Positions 47,101 through 59,760 are shown, counted from the first letter of the stretch. The stretch: DNA of 64,000 bases from Siderastrea radians (GCA_964017195.1 OZ024895.1:13359534-13423533), one strand, 5' to 3'. Numbers and translations: made by a program. Notes: a model not told the origin generated them from the sequence alone.

Positions 47101-47355
47101 TTTTTGCTTTGATCATTAGTCTTTACACAGCATCTAATGTCAGCAATGAGCAATGTTACTGGATGTCATAATCTGGTAGCAAAGAGAAACAAAAAGAAAA
47201 GCCTCTTCATAAATCATTTCAGGATAGTCAGAAACCTGTCATGTAATGAAATGACAAGAGGGGATCAGACTGTGGCGAATCCATCATTTGAAATAGTTTT
47301 CCCTGTCAAGTGAATTCAATCAAATAAGTCTGAATCATTATTCCTGGGAAGTTAG

Positions 47356-47393
<38 letters not shown>

Positions 47394-47394
47394 G
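47356..47394 (+). repeat. (GT)n microsatellite
   Basis: About 18 GT units. The corresponding place in unit 1 (about 39083-39115) has a short GT stretch followed by a G run instead. Confidence 0.9.
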
Positions 47395-47861
47395 GAGGGG
47401 GGGTAGGAGGGTTACTTTCAAATAAGTGCTACTGGTGTATGGATGTGTTATCGAGGAACATAAAGTGTATGTGGATACAGTCAAACTAATCACCAACATC
47501 AAAATTTGCAAAAACAAAAACAAAAATATAAAATCTTATTTCAAAACTGCTCTTAAAATTTTTTATTTCAATTGATAATGTCTGCCTGGGAACATACATG
47601 TAGCTAAGAGTACAAATTTATTAACCAAAGCCTTACAATAAACTGCCATATTTTTTCTGACATCAGGTTGATGGAATAAAAACCTGTATGGAAAACAAAG
47701 CAGAGTTTAATTATCTCAGTTGCCAAAAGAAAGCCCATGGCTTTAGGGAGGTTCTAAGGATATTTGCACAATTTTTTTCTGCGCATCCATACTGCGCACA
47801 CAATTCACAAAATTGGCAATGTCATGCCGTGTCATGCACTGAGCATGCACCGTAAACACCG

Positions 47862-48316
47862 TAAACTGCCGCTTATAAGCCCTAGGCTTATACAACTTTG
47901 TAAGGGGTTTTGGGTGGGCTCATAAACGGAGGAGCTTATATCCGGGGGGGCATATAAGTGGAATAAGAAAAACGTTTCGAAATGAGCCACAGCAGTGTTG
48001 ATCGAAATACGTTTTTAATGTACCAGTTTGTAGTTAACCTTTCAAATGTCATAATAAATCGAATTCATTTCAATTTTAACAACAAAATCAAAACTGCAAC
48101 AACATGAACGTAACCGGAACACAACAAAACAGAAGCTCAGAGTTCATCTTTGCAGTTTTCTGTGAGAGTGCTTAATATTAAGGAAACAGGGAAAACTAGA
48201 GGAGGGCTTATATCCGGGGGGTGGGGGGGGCTTATTACCGGATGTATCTTTTGCTTACAGGGCCTATAGCCGGGGGGGGGGGCTTGTAAGCAGGCAGGCT
48301 TATAAGCGGCAGTTTA
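47862..48316. mobile_element. TAAACTGCCGCTTATAAGCC-ended element (unit 2)
   Basis: Counterpart of 39606-40056, with the same inverted ends and several G-run length differences. Confidence 0.65.
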
Positions 48317-50342
48317 CACTATTTGTTTTGAGTTTTGAGCATGTGCATTTAAATAAGTGGCATTGAAGCATTCCAAGTGGATAAAAGGTAAACTGTATTT
48401 TTAGACATGGTTGGTCTCGTGTAAATACTTATGCCAGTCTAAATTTCAGACTGGTCTCATGTAAACAAAATTGCACCAGTCTGAGTTTACACTGCTTTAA
48501 TGAAATCAGGGTTTTACTGCCCCTGGGTATCTAAGGATGTTGTTAATCATTCTTGAGAGCTGCTCAACTTTAGTCTGAGGGGGTGTTTGCATGACACCAG
48601 TTCATTGTATGCTTTTCATTCTGATACAAGTTCACCCCAGTTCCCTCTTGCTTCTCTGTATTTGTTACATGATTACAGCACAAAATCTCGTAACAGTGCA
48701 AGCCATTGGGTGAGTTCATACCGGTATCACGTAAACATGGTGTAACTATTTGATTCATTCTGCGTTAAGTTAATTAACCATGTAGCCATCCAGATAAATC
48801 TCACATCACCGTGAAAAAGGATTTTGTAACTTGAGGAAGGGAGATTCTTAACTACAGATCTTGCATGGTTGCTAAGGGATTTTTGTGGATGGTATTCTGT
48901 CATACGCTGTTTTCAGCATTTCGTGCCGCTATATTGGTGAAATAATGAAGAAGAACATCTGAATTCCACAACTGAACATTGTGTGTGCATAGCTACTGCA
49001 AGTCCCCAACCGCACATTAAAAAGAAAATCAGTAAAACTAAGAGGAAACTAGTAAAGTTCCGGCCGATTTTATTGCGAATCGCCCCACCCTTCTTTACGA
49101 TCCGAAGCATGCAATTACTGTTTTTACAAAGAATAGAAGAACTACAGCACAAAAATGTCTAAAGATATGTGCTTGTGCCATCATAACTTTTATATTCATA
49201 ATAAAGCAAATTTCTAGAAACTGTTGCTTCAAATTTTGCATCCTGATAATCTTTAAATGTTCGCAATGTTTACAATAGCGAGAACTGTATGCTGTTTGAG
49301 TTTTAGCATTTTTTCTGTTCAGGTCAAGTGATGTGCTGAATATGATTGTGACTTGAAAATCTTGAAAACCTTTCCCATAAAACAAAGGTGGCCAAGCAGC
49401 TTATCTGTGGAACCAAGATATGATGATTCTGAGGAACTTCCCACAGCAGCAATATGGTGATTAAGAGTCTCCCCCCTTAAGTCCAGATGTAAAGGCTCTC
49501 ATTGCCACCCAAATGGAAGTCTTGATGGTACACTCATGTAAATGTTGTGGTTCAATTTTATCCTTGGTTCAATTTTTATTTTCCATTGTGAATAATAGGA
49601 TTGCCAAATAAAAATTGGAGCTCCACTTTTAGGCTTGCAGGCTAAATCTATATATTTGAATGATTTTAAAACTGTTTAATTATGTTTGACTGGGTTCAGA
49701 AATTGAATGGAATCAAACACACCTGTATATATAGGCATATTTTTGGTTAATAATTACTGTGTTCAATTACCGAACCCAAATTAACCCAATCACTGCATTC
49801 AATCCAGTTCAATTTACTGAACAGTTAGATACGTAAGCTGGGCTAATTATATAACTGATATCTTCCACGTACCTTCACTGTAAGAAAATGCTGCATCACT
49901 GATCACTGCTGGCATACATGCCTAGAACAGAAAAAAAGGATCAGTGAAAAAAAAAAAAACAAATTCAGGGCTAAAAATTGGCAGTCGCCCAGTCGCCAGT
50001 GGCGATTTAAAACTGACCAAGGCCACTAAAAGTCAAGGCTTAAAATGCCTGATAGAGGACTGCAAATAAAAGTTACACTGCAGTTAAAATTTAAATAAAT
50101 TAGACTTTCACTCGAGCAGCTTTCTTTTCTTTCCCCTCCTCTACTCTAAGTTCATCAATTGAAGAAAATTTTCAGTTCTTGGAGTGCAAAATTCATGAGA
50201 ACGAGCGCCTGGCAAATTACTTTCATCCTTAAAATAATATTAACTTTATTGTTTTTCTTTTGACAACATCAAATAACTAATATTGTATGTAACATACATT
50301 ATTAAAGCATTCACAATGCAATTTTTGACCAATGTGACATTA

Positions 50343-50549
50343 TAAGTAAAGGTTTTGTTATACAAAAACAAGTAAAAATCAACGCTGGTAAAATCGAACG
50401 ACGTTTCGGTGTCGTCATGACGCCATTTTCAAGTTTAATCTCCAGCTACCATTCCTGACAGTTTATTTGAATCATTTTTTAACTTGAAAATGGCGTCATG
50501 ACGACACCAAAACGTCGTTCGATTTTACCAGCATTGATTTTTACTTGTG
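50343..50549. mobile_element. 207-bp hairpin MITE, unit 2 only
   Basis: ACAAGTAAAAATCAACGCTG and AAATCGAACGACGTTT run into GGTGTCGTCATGACGCC, and the whole is inverted on the other side of the centre. AATGTGACATTA occurs on both sides (50331-50342 and 50550-50561) but once in unit 1 (around 42087-42098), which gives the empty site. The left arm has 25 extra bases outside the hairpin, so the exact terminus is uncertain. Confidence 0.8.
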
Positions 50550-51398
50550 AATGTGACATTAATGAACAGAAAGAATGGGTGAGCAGAATAGTAATTATAC
50601 TCAATGGCAATTATTAAGGGAGTCGTCATTCACTTTGCTAGCATTGTCACTTCCAGCTTTGAAATGTTCTTGCCGAAGCTATACTTTGCTTTCCTTTTGT
50701 GATCCACCTGATTCCGCCATGAGACGTACAAGTGCCTATTGTTGGAAATTTTTGCATCCACCCGTGAAAGTGTTCTTCTTTCCAGCTTTTGTGGAATCCT
50801 GACAAATAATTAATAAATCATCTCCTGAACCCCTCATTTGCAGCTATCCAAACTCTTTTAGCCATTTGTCTAAAAAGTGGTTACATGTAATTGTCTTCCG
50901 CCCTTTGCACGGTTCATTGGGTAATACGGGTAAGGTAAAGCACTTGACTATCAATCGATCGAATGAGCAACAAAATGGCAGAACCTCATTTAAGTTTACT
51001 GGATGTTCAATCATCTCCAGTCTCCTTTGCTTAACTCAGTAAAGAGCCAATCGCAATTAATCAAACATGTTCTAACTAATCCCAGCAGACAATTGTCAGT
51101 TAAACAAGCCAGATTGCCTTTAGAATTAGCAAAAACACATCAGTACAAATATGTCAATTGCATAAAAAAAATCCTTTGCTTACATCTGGATTCCCCCCCC
51201 CCCCTGGGAATACAATGATTTTTGAGAAAACCAAAAAATGCATGCAGTAATTATTTGAACTTCCTAAAACATGAACATTCCATTATGAGTGACAAATAGG
51301 AAGAAGCACTTTCCACAATGCAGTGCTTTTATTTCATACATGTAGGTACTGAGATCGAAAAAAAATGGCAAATTGCAGTCGCCTTCTGGAAACTAATG

Positions 51399-52333
51399 CA
51401 TGGTTCAATTTTACCTGTTACCCCCCCCCCGGGCAATCCCGGGGACAAGTCCATGTCCAGCCCTTCGAGCCTGGGGATGGGGAATTGTTTGAAGTGGTCT
51501 TCTCCCGGGGGTAGGGGAGCGGGACAAATCGAAAATAACTTCCTGTTGTTCTTGTAAAGTACGTCACTTCTCAGTTGATATGATGGCCCCGGACCGCGTG
51601 GAAAAGATGCCCTATTTCCAGTGAAAATCTCTAGTATTTGTAGCAGACTGTTTAGAGAAGAATTATAATCTCTCAAAATTAAAATCTGTGTTCGATGGCA
51701 CATTTATTATAAATTGTTGAACGAATGTGCGTTTGATGCGTACTCGAATGAATGGTGGTCGTCACAAACAAAGAAATATTTCTTCAGTGTGTTTATATTT
51801 ATAATAAGACGACTTAAATAGACCATATAAAAACGAATGCACAGCTTTATGTTAAACAGAGATCTCAGTCCAGTGTTCTTATGAAACAAGCTAAGAAAAA
51901 CTCCTTTAAATGCTGCCATCAATTTGTTCATGGGCCTCTTGTGCGTATGTGCTATATTTAGAATAAAACATGTGGCGAAGAAAATTTCTTTACTTGCCAG
52001 CCGTACGCCAGTGCGGCCGGTAGAGTTTTTTCTTCAGTTTTCTGTTCATGTTTTTATTATATTATACATGTAGTGTCCTTCGTTCAATAAACTCTAGAAA
52101 AGCGTTTAAGTTCTTGTCAAAACGTCTGGTTTTGCTATTGTAAATCAATATCGTCATTTAGGTTTTGTACACAAAACAACATATTTGTGGACGATGAGGA
52201 GTCCCGGGGGTTGGGAATCATCGCTTTCTGTGTGCCCGGGGGTGGGGAATAGACTGCCAAGTGAGAAAAAAATTGAAAATCCCCGGGAGTAGCCCCTGTG
52301 GGGGGGGATGGTAACAGGTAGAATTGAACCATG
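51399..52333. mobile_element. CATGGTTCAATTTTACC-ended element (unit 2)
   Basis: Counterpart of 42901-43831 with the same inverted termini. Confidence 0.6.
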
Positions 52334-52343
52334 CATAATATTG

Positions 52344-52702
52344 AGTGATAAACAAAATTAATTCACACATAAGCTTAACTTGAGCTTAAGTGAAGCCCAA
52401 TAAAATTATTGAAATTCAAGCAAACAATTCATAAGTGATAAACAAAATTAATTCACACATAAGCTTAACTTGAGCTTAAGTGAAGCCCAATAAAATTATT
52501 GAAATTCAAGCAAACAATTCATAAGTGATAAACAAAATTAATTCACACATAAGCTTAAGTCTTGAGCTTAAGTGAAGCCAAATAAAATTATTGAAATTCA
52601 AGCAAACAATTCATAAGTGATAAACAAAATTAATTCACATAAACTTAAGTCTTGAGCTTAAGTGAAGCCAAATAAAATTATTGAAATTCAAGCAAACAAT
52701 TC
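52344..52702 (+). repeat. ~90-bp tandem repeat, four copies (unit 2)
   Basis: Same unit as 43842-44110, with one unit more. Confidence 0.85.
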
Positions 52703-53006
52703 AGAAATCAGAATAAGGGTTAAAAAATAATTAAGACCTACTTCAGTAGATTCATAAATGAGGATGTGCTTTTTCATCGATTCGTTACTTGCATGGATTT
52801 TGGTAGGGGTTTTACCGAGGATATTGTAAACAATGACTGGATTCAGAGTTTAAAAGAACGAGGCATATATCAATTATGTCCTGTTTTGTTATTCTTTTGT
52901 TAGTCAATGAGTTAACATCTTGACGATTCGCGTTGGTACTTGTTTTCGCCTTTTACTCCATTGCATGCTTCCATAAGCTGTTTTCTCCTTTGCCTGGCTA
53001 CACTTT

Positions 53007-53284
53007 GGGCCATTCCATTTAATATCCACACCCCCCCGATGGAAGAGATTTTCTGAGGGGCTCTTGATCGTCATTTCTGAGGGGTTCGCTGCGTCGGCGC
53101 CTTTGATCTTTTGAATATTTCCGAGGGGTTCGGAAAAAAATTGGCTTTTTTCTGAGGGGAAAAGAAAATTTAGGCAATTTCTGAAGGGGTGCACGTGTCG
53201 GTACTTCTGATCTTTGATTTCTTAGGGGGTAAATTTTGACTGACCTCTTCCATAGGGGGGTGTGGATATAAAATGGAATGGCCC
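53007..53284. mobile_element. 278-bp MITE (GGGCCATTCC termini), unit 2 only
   Basis: Inverted relative to the copy at 16149-16427. A TTT duplication flanks it (53004-53006 and 53285-53287); unit 1 has the uninterrupted CACTTTGCTCC at about 44401. The two copies define the ends and a 3-bp target duplication. Confidence 0.9.
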
Positions 53285-53852
53285 TTTGCTCCGTGAAAAC
53301 AAAACACACTGGTATTCTTCAAAGTTGAGAAAAGCGGGCTATCGTCGCAAAAGTAAATAACTGGAAATATTATATTTATGACCAAAGCCAAGACAAATTT
53401 CTCTTTGTTCGAGATAACAGGGAATTGAAAATAAGCGAGTTGAGATAGTGGGATCCTTCTAAATAAAAGCGAATTTCCCATACCGTAATATTCTGTGAAA
53501 TGATTGGAAAATTCCGAGAAACTTACCCGGGAAATTCAGCAATCAGATCTTCGCGCTGGTTCGATTAAAGCATCGGGCCAAAGCAATCCATATTTCTCCT
53601 CAATAAAGACATTCATATTCCACTTAACAGGCATTCGGGACCGGCAGTCGAGTTTCTTTAGCCTATCTGTTCATTTCTAACGCTGAAAAGGTATTGTGTT
53701 CTCGTTCTCACTCAGTCACGCGCGCGGCCATATTGTGAAATCTTGTAATATGATACCATCACCTTTGCACTACCCCCTCAAATTGTGTTCCCTTTTTTCG
53801 TTTTGTTTTCTTTTGTTTTTTTCCCTCTTTTTTTCACTTTCTACGAGTAGTA

Positions 53853-56052
53853 CAATCTCGTTCCCAGAGGCTGCATTCCTTTTGGTCAGCACCAAGGATG
53901 CAAGACCTCTGGGATAATCAATGTCAAAATGCTGGCGAATCGAAATCTGATTGGCTACTATTTTTTACCGGAAGTCTACGAGAAAGAAGTGTCAAAACAG
54001 GAAATAAAAGTACTTAGAATGCTTTTGCTGGACGTTTTCGATCACGTCAGAGACGGACAATGGGAAAGAAATCTGAAAATGGGCGATGCAAACTAACAAA
54101 GAATAGAAATACAGTCAAATTCAAATTCATGTTAGAGAAGTCGCAAAAAGCTAACTGGTGTCGATCACATGATTAAAACGAAAAAGGCGCCAAAACCTTG
54201 TGATATGTTGCAGCGGTTCTTGAGAAAGCTGAATGAATACCTGCTGCAAGATAAACGACGCGACGGTTGAAGAAGGAGTACAATTTATGGATTAATTCCT
54301 CTAATTTCCAGCTCCAAAGTATGGTTCATGGACACTGATGGCTTGAAAATTGTTCTCAATATTGTCTAAAGAGGATGGAAGCTGGCAGTCTTTCCAGTGC
54401 AGCCGTACTGAGAAGTTAAAATAAGCGGCTTTGTTTTAAAAATCCGTTCACTCCGCGGAGCCATGTGCAAGTTTGATGGAACAGAAGACAGAATTTAAGC
54501 TTAAGCTTATTTTGTTGAACTGGAGCCGATAATCTCACTGTAGCTGAAAAGTGAATGGTAGATTGGATTCTTGAATTAAGTGGTGCAAAAACTGTTGCAG
54601 CGACCGGACAGAATGACAAAAACAACGAGAACAGCGATCCTGTTTATTTTTGCAGGACATCGTAGCTGTCGTATTTGTAAGCTTTGACAGTTTGCAGCTG
54701 GCAAGACTGATAAACCTCGTCGAGTGCAGGTAAAAGGTCTTTCTCTAGTATTAAGATTAAATTCTTTTCACTCTCAACTTTGATTGTCTGTGTAAGAAAT
54801 CGTCCATCCTTGATTGTGATAGATTTTTAATGTTTCTAGCTGTACTAAAAAGTGGCTGTTCAGTTTGCCTTGATTCATTGAGTTGAATTATTTATAGACC
54901 TGTGATACTCGTTAATAAATTGTACCTAAGTCATTTTTTTGTGTTTATTCTATGTAGTGTTTTAGTATTTTGGCAAACGAGCTTTCCGTACAAAACGTAT
55001 ACCGTAGTAAAATATTTACCGAAGTAGTGGTGGAGAAAACACAACACCAGCACAGTCGAAAGGCGAACATAACACAACGCCTGCTCAGGCACGTTTCATA
55101 AATAAATGACCGCTCTACTTTGTCCAAGACCGTTTAATAGCATCAGTACAGTTGATTTGCTCTGTGTCTTCCTTAATAAATAAGCAGTCGCACTCTGTAA
55201 AAAAATTTAAGCTAATTTTTACGCGTATATGCCGCGCGCTAAAAACAAGGTCAAGTTTTTTTAAGGTTGATTTCTTGCTCAATTAGACTTTTCAAATTAG
55301 TAAGCTTACACACTATTCGACTGCTAAAGAACCTCGTCCATGACTATCGTTTTCTTTCAAGATGTCGCTGAAAATTTGTTAATTTTGTAAAGGGCCGTAA
55401 GATGTGAAATAAAATTTGCGGCGGCACTTCAAACTCCTCGACAATGGCTACGTTTTCAGTACCCTTAAAAACGTTCATGCTTGATATTTGTTCTTCTATC
55501 AAAAAGTTTAATGAGGATACGGCTACAATAAAAGAGTTAATTTTCTCTTCACCGCTGTTGTTTAAAAAACACACACAGTCAGTCACAAACGTATGGAGGC
55601 AGCCAGTCACCGAGAGATCTTCCATATTCACCTGGCAGTACTCAAATGGTATCTTTACCATCAACAACAACAGTCTTCAGCGCCTCGTATTGGCGTTCTT
55701 TGCATTAGAGGTCCGGTCTCCTTTCTGAACTGAATTTTCTAACGCGAAGTGAAATAAATTTATAGAAACCGGTGCGGCCATCTTCGCGAGACTGCGAGCG
55801 AGGATAATTTTTCATTTTCACGCGAGTCTCGCGTGAATGTCAATGGCGCCAAAAACAAGGGGACATCGTAATATTTCGCGCCCTTTTTGTCTTTACACGA
55901 CCCATAACGCATGCTCAGTTCGCAAACTGTCGAGCATGCGCTTTAAAAAACCGGAAGCCTAAAAAGTGGCATCCGGTTTTTGATTATCCCAGAGCCCGTG
56001 GCATTTCGATCCCGCTGACCGTAAATGCGCGCGGGCTTTGGGGACGAGATTG
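53853..56052. mobile_element. 2.2-kb Mutator-type element with 9-bp target duplication, unit 2 only
   Basis: The left end CAATCTCGTTCCCAGAGGC and the right end, reverse-complemented, CAATCTCGTCCCCAAAGCC are followed on both sides by GGTCAGC and by CTCTGGGATAATCAA. CGAGTAGTA flanks both ends (53844-53852 and 56053-56061) and occurs once in unit 1 (44957-44965). A 9-bp duplication fits Mutator-like elements. The interior shares, in inverted orientation, GGCGCC and ATCACATGAT motifs with the family A insertions at 28.7 and 34.3 kb (around 54165-54235). No transposase recognised. Confidence 0.85.
55444..55728 (+). CDS. Hypothetical open frame inside the 2.2-kb element
   Basis: ATG at 55444 after GACA opens a 94-codon frame starting MATFSVPLKTFMLDICSSIK and ending FALEVRSPF before TGA. 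No domain, signal peptide or membrane segment is evident. The opposite strand is also open over much of it (55344-55670), so neither strand can be preferred with certainty. Confidence 0.2.
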   Translation: MATFSVPLKTFMLDICSSIKKFNEDTATIKELIFSSPLLFKKHTQSVTNVWRQPVTERSSIFTWQYSNGIFTINNNSLQRLVLAFFALEVRSPF

Positions 56053-56065
56053 CGAGTAGTATTAA

Positions 56066-56711
56066 GGACGTTCGCGCTAATTGTTTCTGCGCATCCTTAC
56101 TGCGCACGTAATTCACTGCCACGTCATGCACTGAGCGCGCGCGCTGTTGGAGAAATGTGGAGATAAATAGCGCTAGCGGGCACTTTAGTATCTATGCACG
56201 GGTTTAACTCTCTTAAATGTTCGGTGGCCCCATATTTTCTTTTGATAAATCACTTTCTCTGTGAATTATCTACGTTTTGAGAAAAATTAAAGAAAATCTG
56301 TATTGGGGAAGTTTGATTTTTTCAACTTTTCTGCCCTCGCATCATCGAATTATGCTATTATTGTAGCTGCACGGTGTTCGCAAAAGTCCATCTTAGAGGA
56401 TGAGTTTAACTAAAAGGATGACACCAGCTCACACTGTTTACTTGACAGACCCGCTTAAATAAAATTTGACTAAGAAAGTGGGTCTACTGCGAATCATTTT
56501 TAATAGTTTTCAACTAACAAGCACTGAGGCCACGTCGAGTTGCGAGGGCCGATTTGTCAAAATTGGGGCAGTTTTCCACGCGCTTTATTTTGAAAACGAA
56601 GTCGGTGACCCCCCAATTTTTTTGCATTTCTGACATAGGTAACTCATTATCTGACTGCAGCCAAAGTATGAAAAAAAATCTGTATTGTAGAAGTTTTTCG
56701 CGCGAACGTTC
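56066..56711. mobile_element. 646-bp TTAA-flanked MITE, unit 2 only
   Basis: Left GGACGTTCGCGC and right GCGCGAACGTTC are inverted ends, and TTAA lies at 56062-56065 and 56712-56715. Unit 1 retains the single TTAA at 44966-44969. It entered immediately beside the 9-bp duplication of the preceding element, one base away. TTAA points to piggyBac or Kolobok mobilisation. Confidence 0.88.
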
Positions 56712-57491
56712 TTAAATGACATACCGTAAAAGGTGCGGTTTAAGTTTTGACGAAAAGTTCCCTTTTGTAACAGTGCATTTTTTTGTTAAACAAACTTTGC
56801 TAAAGCACGGAAATTGATTTTACCCGAACACCTTCTAACTTCATGCTGTCGTTGGCGTAAATTTCTTCTCCATTCTCTCTCTCCATTACGATTTCTTTTC
56901 CCTTGTTCATCTGCAGAATAAAATACAAAAACGTAGACGTAAATTATTCGGTGGTACAAAATTATTTCCAATCACAAATTAATAAAAATCAAGAAAACTG
57001 TACCTGACATGTTTACAGTTCTCTGTCGGCGTCTCTCAGTTTTCCTCTGGCGTTGTTCTTCAGTACCGTCCGTCTTACTTCTAGTTCCCTTTCTCGCTCT
57101 GCTGTACGCTTACTGTTCCTTCATCTTTCTCGTTTTTGTTTCTGTTCTGCTTGACGCTGTTCTTCTGAGTGGCGTTTCTCATCCTTTCCCGTTGTTGTTC
57201 CCTATCTCCTTCTCTTTTCGTTCGTCTCTGCTCTTCTGACATATTTTTCTCAGTATATCATTTAAATTAAAGTTTAATAAAAGATAAATTGACCTATTAA
57301 CGTGAAAAGTCAAGAACAAAATGCGAAGCTAACGTCCAGTTTATCATGCCATTGGCAATAAGCTGGGTGAAAATTTTCCTCATGTAAGAATGTCATGAAA
57401 TGCGACGTACGTACGTATGTATGTACGGCGCACGCGCCCGCGGGCCATTCCGCTTGCCATGACCATAAAAAATTACAGCATGCCTCTTAGT

Positions 57492-57604
57492 ATGAGTATG
57501 GGGCTCCACTTTTGCGGCCTTCGGCCGCAAAGGAGTTCCGCTATAAGTATGGGGCTCCACTTTTGCGGCCTTTTTTTTGCGGCCTTCGGCCGCAAAGGAG
57601 TTCC
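57492..57604. repeat. Tandem GC-rich hairpins at the right end of the 20-kb block
   Basis: AGTATGGGGCTCCACTTTTG followed by CGGCCTTCGGCCG and CAAAGGAGTTCCGCTAT occurs twice (57496 and 57547), each able to fold into a tight stem around CTTC or GAAG. The outer AGCGGAACTCC also occurs in the terminus at 37447, so these may be solo or remnant ends of the same family. Confidence 0.65.
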
Positions 57605-59760
57605 GCTACTATTTGACGTTTTAGATGTTTATAAGGTGAAAAATATTTCGCCCTTCAGGTTCGATCGATGCAGGTTGCGTACTATATGATGGCTTCGGCG
57701 GGGCGATTTAATACCGGGTAAATTTTACCGACGTGGCAAATTCCCGCACGGCTTGAAATGAAGGTTTTTTTCACTCTGAAGATTCGTTTGTGCGCGAAAT
57801 TCTTTAATATTAACATTACCTGTTACTATTTGACGTTTTAGATGTTTACAAGGTGCAAAACAGTTCGTCCTCCAAGTCGATCGATGCAGGTTGTGTACTA
57901 TATGATGGCTTCGGCCGGGCGATTTAATACTGGGCAAATTTTACCAACGAGACAGATTCCTACATGGCTTGAAATGAAGGCTTTTTTGACTCTGTAAGAT
58001 TCGTTTGTGTGCAAAATCCTGAAAAATTAACATTATCTGTTACTATTTGACGTTTTAGATGTTTACAGGTAAAAAAATATTTCTTCCTCCAGATCGATCG
58101 ATCCAGGTTGCTTACTATATGATGGCTTCGGCCGGGCGATTTAATACCAGGCAAATTTTATCGAGGCGACAAATTCCTGCATGGCTTGAAATGAAGGTGT
58201 TTTTCACTCTGTAGATTCGTTTCTGTGCAAACTTCTTAAATATTAACATGATCTGTTACTATTTGACGTTTTAGATGTTTACAAGGTGAAAAATATTTCG
58301 CCCTTCAGGTTCGATCGATGCAGGTTGCGTACTATATGATGGCTTCGGCGGGGCGATTTAATACCGGGCAAATTTTACCGACTCGACAAATTCCCGCACG
58401 GCTTGAAATGAAGGTTTTTTCACTCTGTAGGTTCGTTTGTGCGCGAATTTTTTTAATATTAACATTACCTGCTACTATTTGACGTTTTAGATGTTTACAA
58501 GGTGCAAAACAGTTCGTCCTCCAAGTCGATCGATGCAGGTTGCGTACTATATGATGGCTTCGGCCGGGCGATTTAATACTGGGCAAATTTTACCGAGGCG
58601 ACAAATTCCCCCATGGCTTGCAATGAAGTGTTTTTCACTCTGTAGATTCGTTTGTGTGCAAACTTTTTAAATGTTAACATTATCTGTTAATATTTGACGT
58701 TTTAGATGTTTACAAGGTGAGAAATATTTCGCCCTTCAGTTTCGATCGATGCAGGTTGCGTACTATATGATGGCTTCGGCCGGACGATTTAATACCGGCA
58801 AATTTTACCGATGCGACAAATTCCCGCACGGCTTGAAATGAAGGTTTTTTCACTCTGTAGGTTCGTTTGTGCGCGAAATTCTTTAATATTAACTTTATCT
58901 GTTACTATTTGACGTTTTAGGTGTTTACAAGGTGCAAAATATTTCGCCCTTCAGGTCGATCGATGGAAGTTGCGTAGTATATTTATGATGGTTTCGGCCG
59001 GGCGATTAATACCGGGCAAATTTTACCGACGCGACAAATTCCCGCACAGCTTGAAATGAAGGTTTTTTTACTCTGTAGGTTCGATTGTGCGCGAAAATCT
59101 TTAATATTAACATTATCTGTTACTATTTGACGTTTTAGATGTTTACAAGGTGAAAAACATTTCGTCCTTCAAGTCGATCGATCCAGGTTGCGTACTATAT
59201 GATGGCTTCGGCCGGGCGATTAATACCGGGCAAATTTTACGGACGCGACAAATTCCTGCATGGCTTGAAATGAAGGTGTTTTTCATTCTGTAGATTCGTT
59301 TGTGTGCAAGATCCTGAAAAATTAACATTATCTGTTACTTTTTGACGTTTTAGATGTTTACAAGGTGCAAAATATTTCGCCCTTCAGGTCGATCGATCCA
59401 GGTTGCGTACTATATGATGGCTTCGGCTGGGCGATTAATACAGGGACAATTTTACGGACGCGACAAATTCCCGCATGGCTTGAAAGGAAAGTGTTTTTCA
59501 CTCTGGAGATTCGTTTGTGTGCAAACTTCTTAAATATTAACATTATCTGTTACTATTTGACGTTTTAGATGTTTACAAGGTGAGAAATATTTCGCCCTTC
59601 AGGTTCGATCGATGCAGGTTGCGTACTATGTGATGGCTTCGGCCGGGCTTTTTAATATTAGGCAAATTTTATCGACGAGACAAATTCCTACATGTCTTTA
59701 AATGAATTTTCTTTCAATGTGTCGTTTCCGCCGGCGGTTGTCCTCGAAATCCTGAAATAT
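57605..59760. repeat. 216-bp satellite array, right part (about ten monomers)
   Basis: GATGGCTTCGGC recurs at 57689, 57904, 58121, 58338, 58553, 58769, 58987 (GATGGTTTCGG), 59201, 59416 and 59632: a spacing of 214-218 bp. Each monomer carries TTTGACGTTTTAGATGTTTA and CAAATTTTACCGACGCGACA. As 216 is a multiple of 3, short minus-strand frames recur in every monomer without meaning. Confidence 0.92.

Larger units (their letters stand above)
45753..49654. mobile_element. 4-kb element with TATATAGATTTAGCC termini, copy in unit 2
   Basis: Counterpart of 37447-41407. It differs mainly by small indels, a (GT)n expansion at 47356-47394 and absence of the 91-bp MITE. Confidence 0.6.
45753..57491. repeat. 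Segmental duplication, unit 2 (11.7 kb, expanded)
   Basis: Follows unit 1 head to tail. The extra length is explained by at least four insertions whose empty sites are intact in unit 1: 50343-50549, 53007-53284, 53853-56052 and 56066-56711. It ends at the same GCATGCCTCTTAGTA junction. Confidence 0.9.

Noticed and set aside
40312..49385. Several 60-100-codon frames shared by the two duplicated units
   Set aside because: They are alike only because the DNA is duplicated; frames are broken by indels between copies, as expected for non-coding DNA.
54656..54731. Possible exon in the 2.2-kb element (TTTTTGCAG acceptor, GTAAAA donor, reading DIVAVVFVSFDSLQLARLIN)
   Set aside because: Splice signals are fair but no partner exon or domain is seen, and homology to the family A exon is too weak to claim.
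57725..59568. Recurring minus-strand frames of 60-85 codons starting MPSIKSPGRSHHIV
   Set aside because: One per 216-bp satellite monomer; frame openness comes from the repeat length being a multiple of 3.
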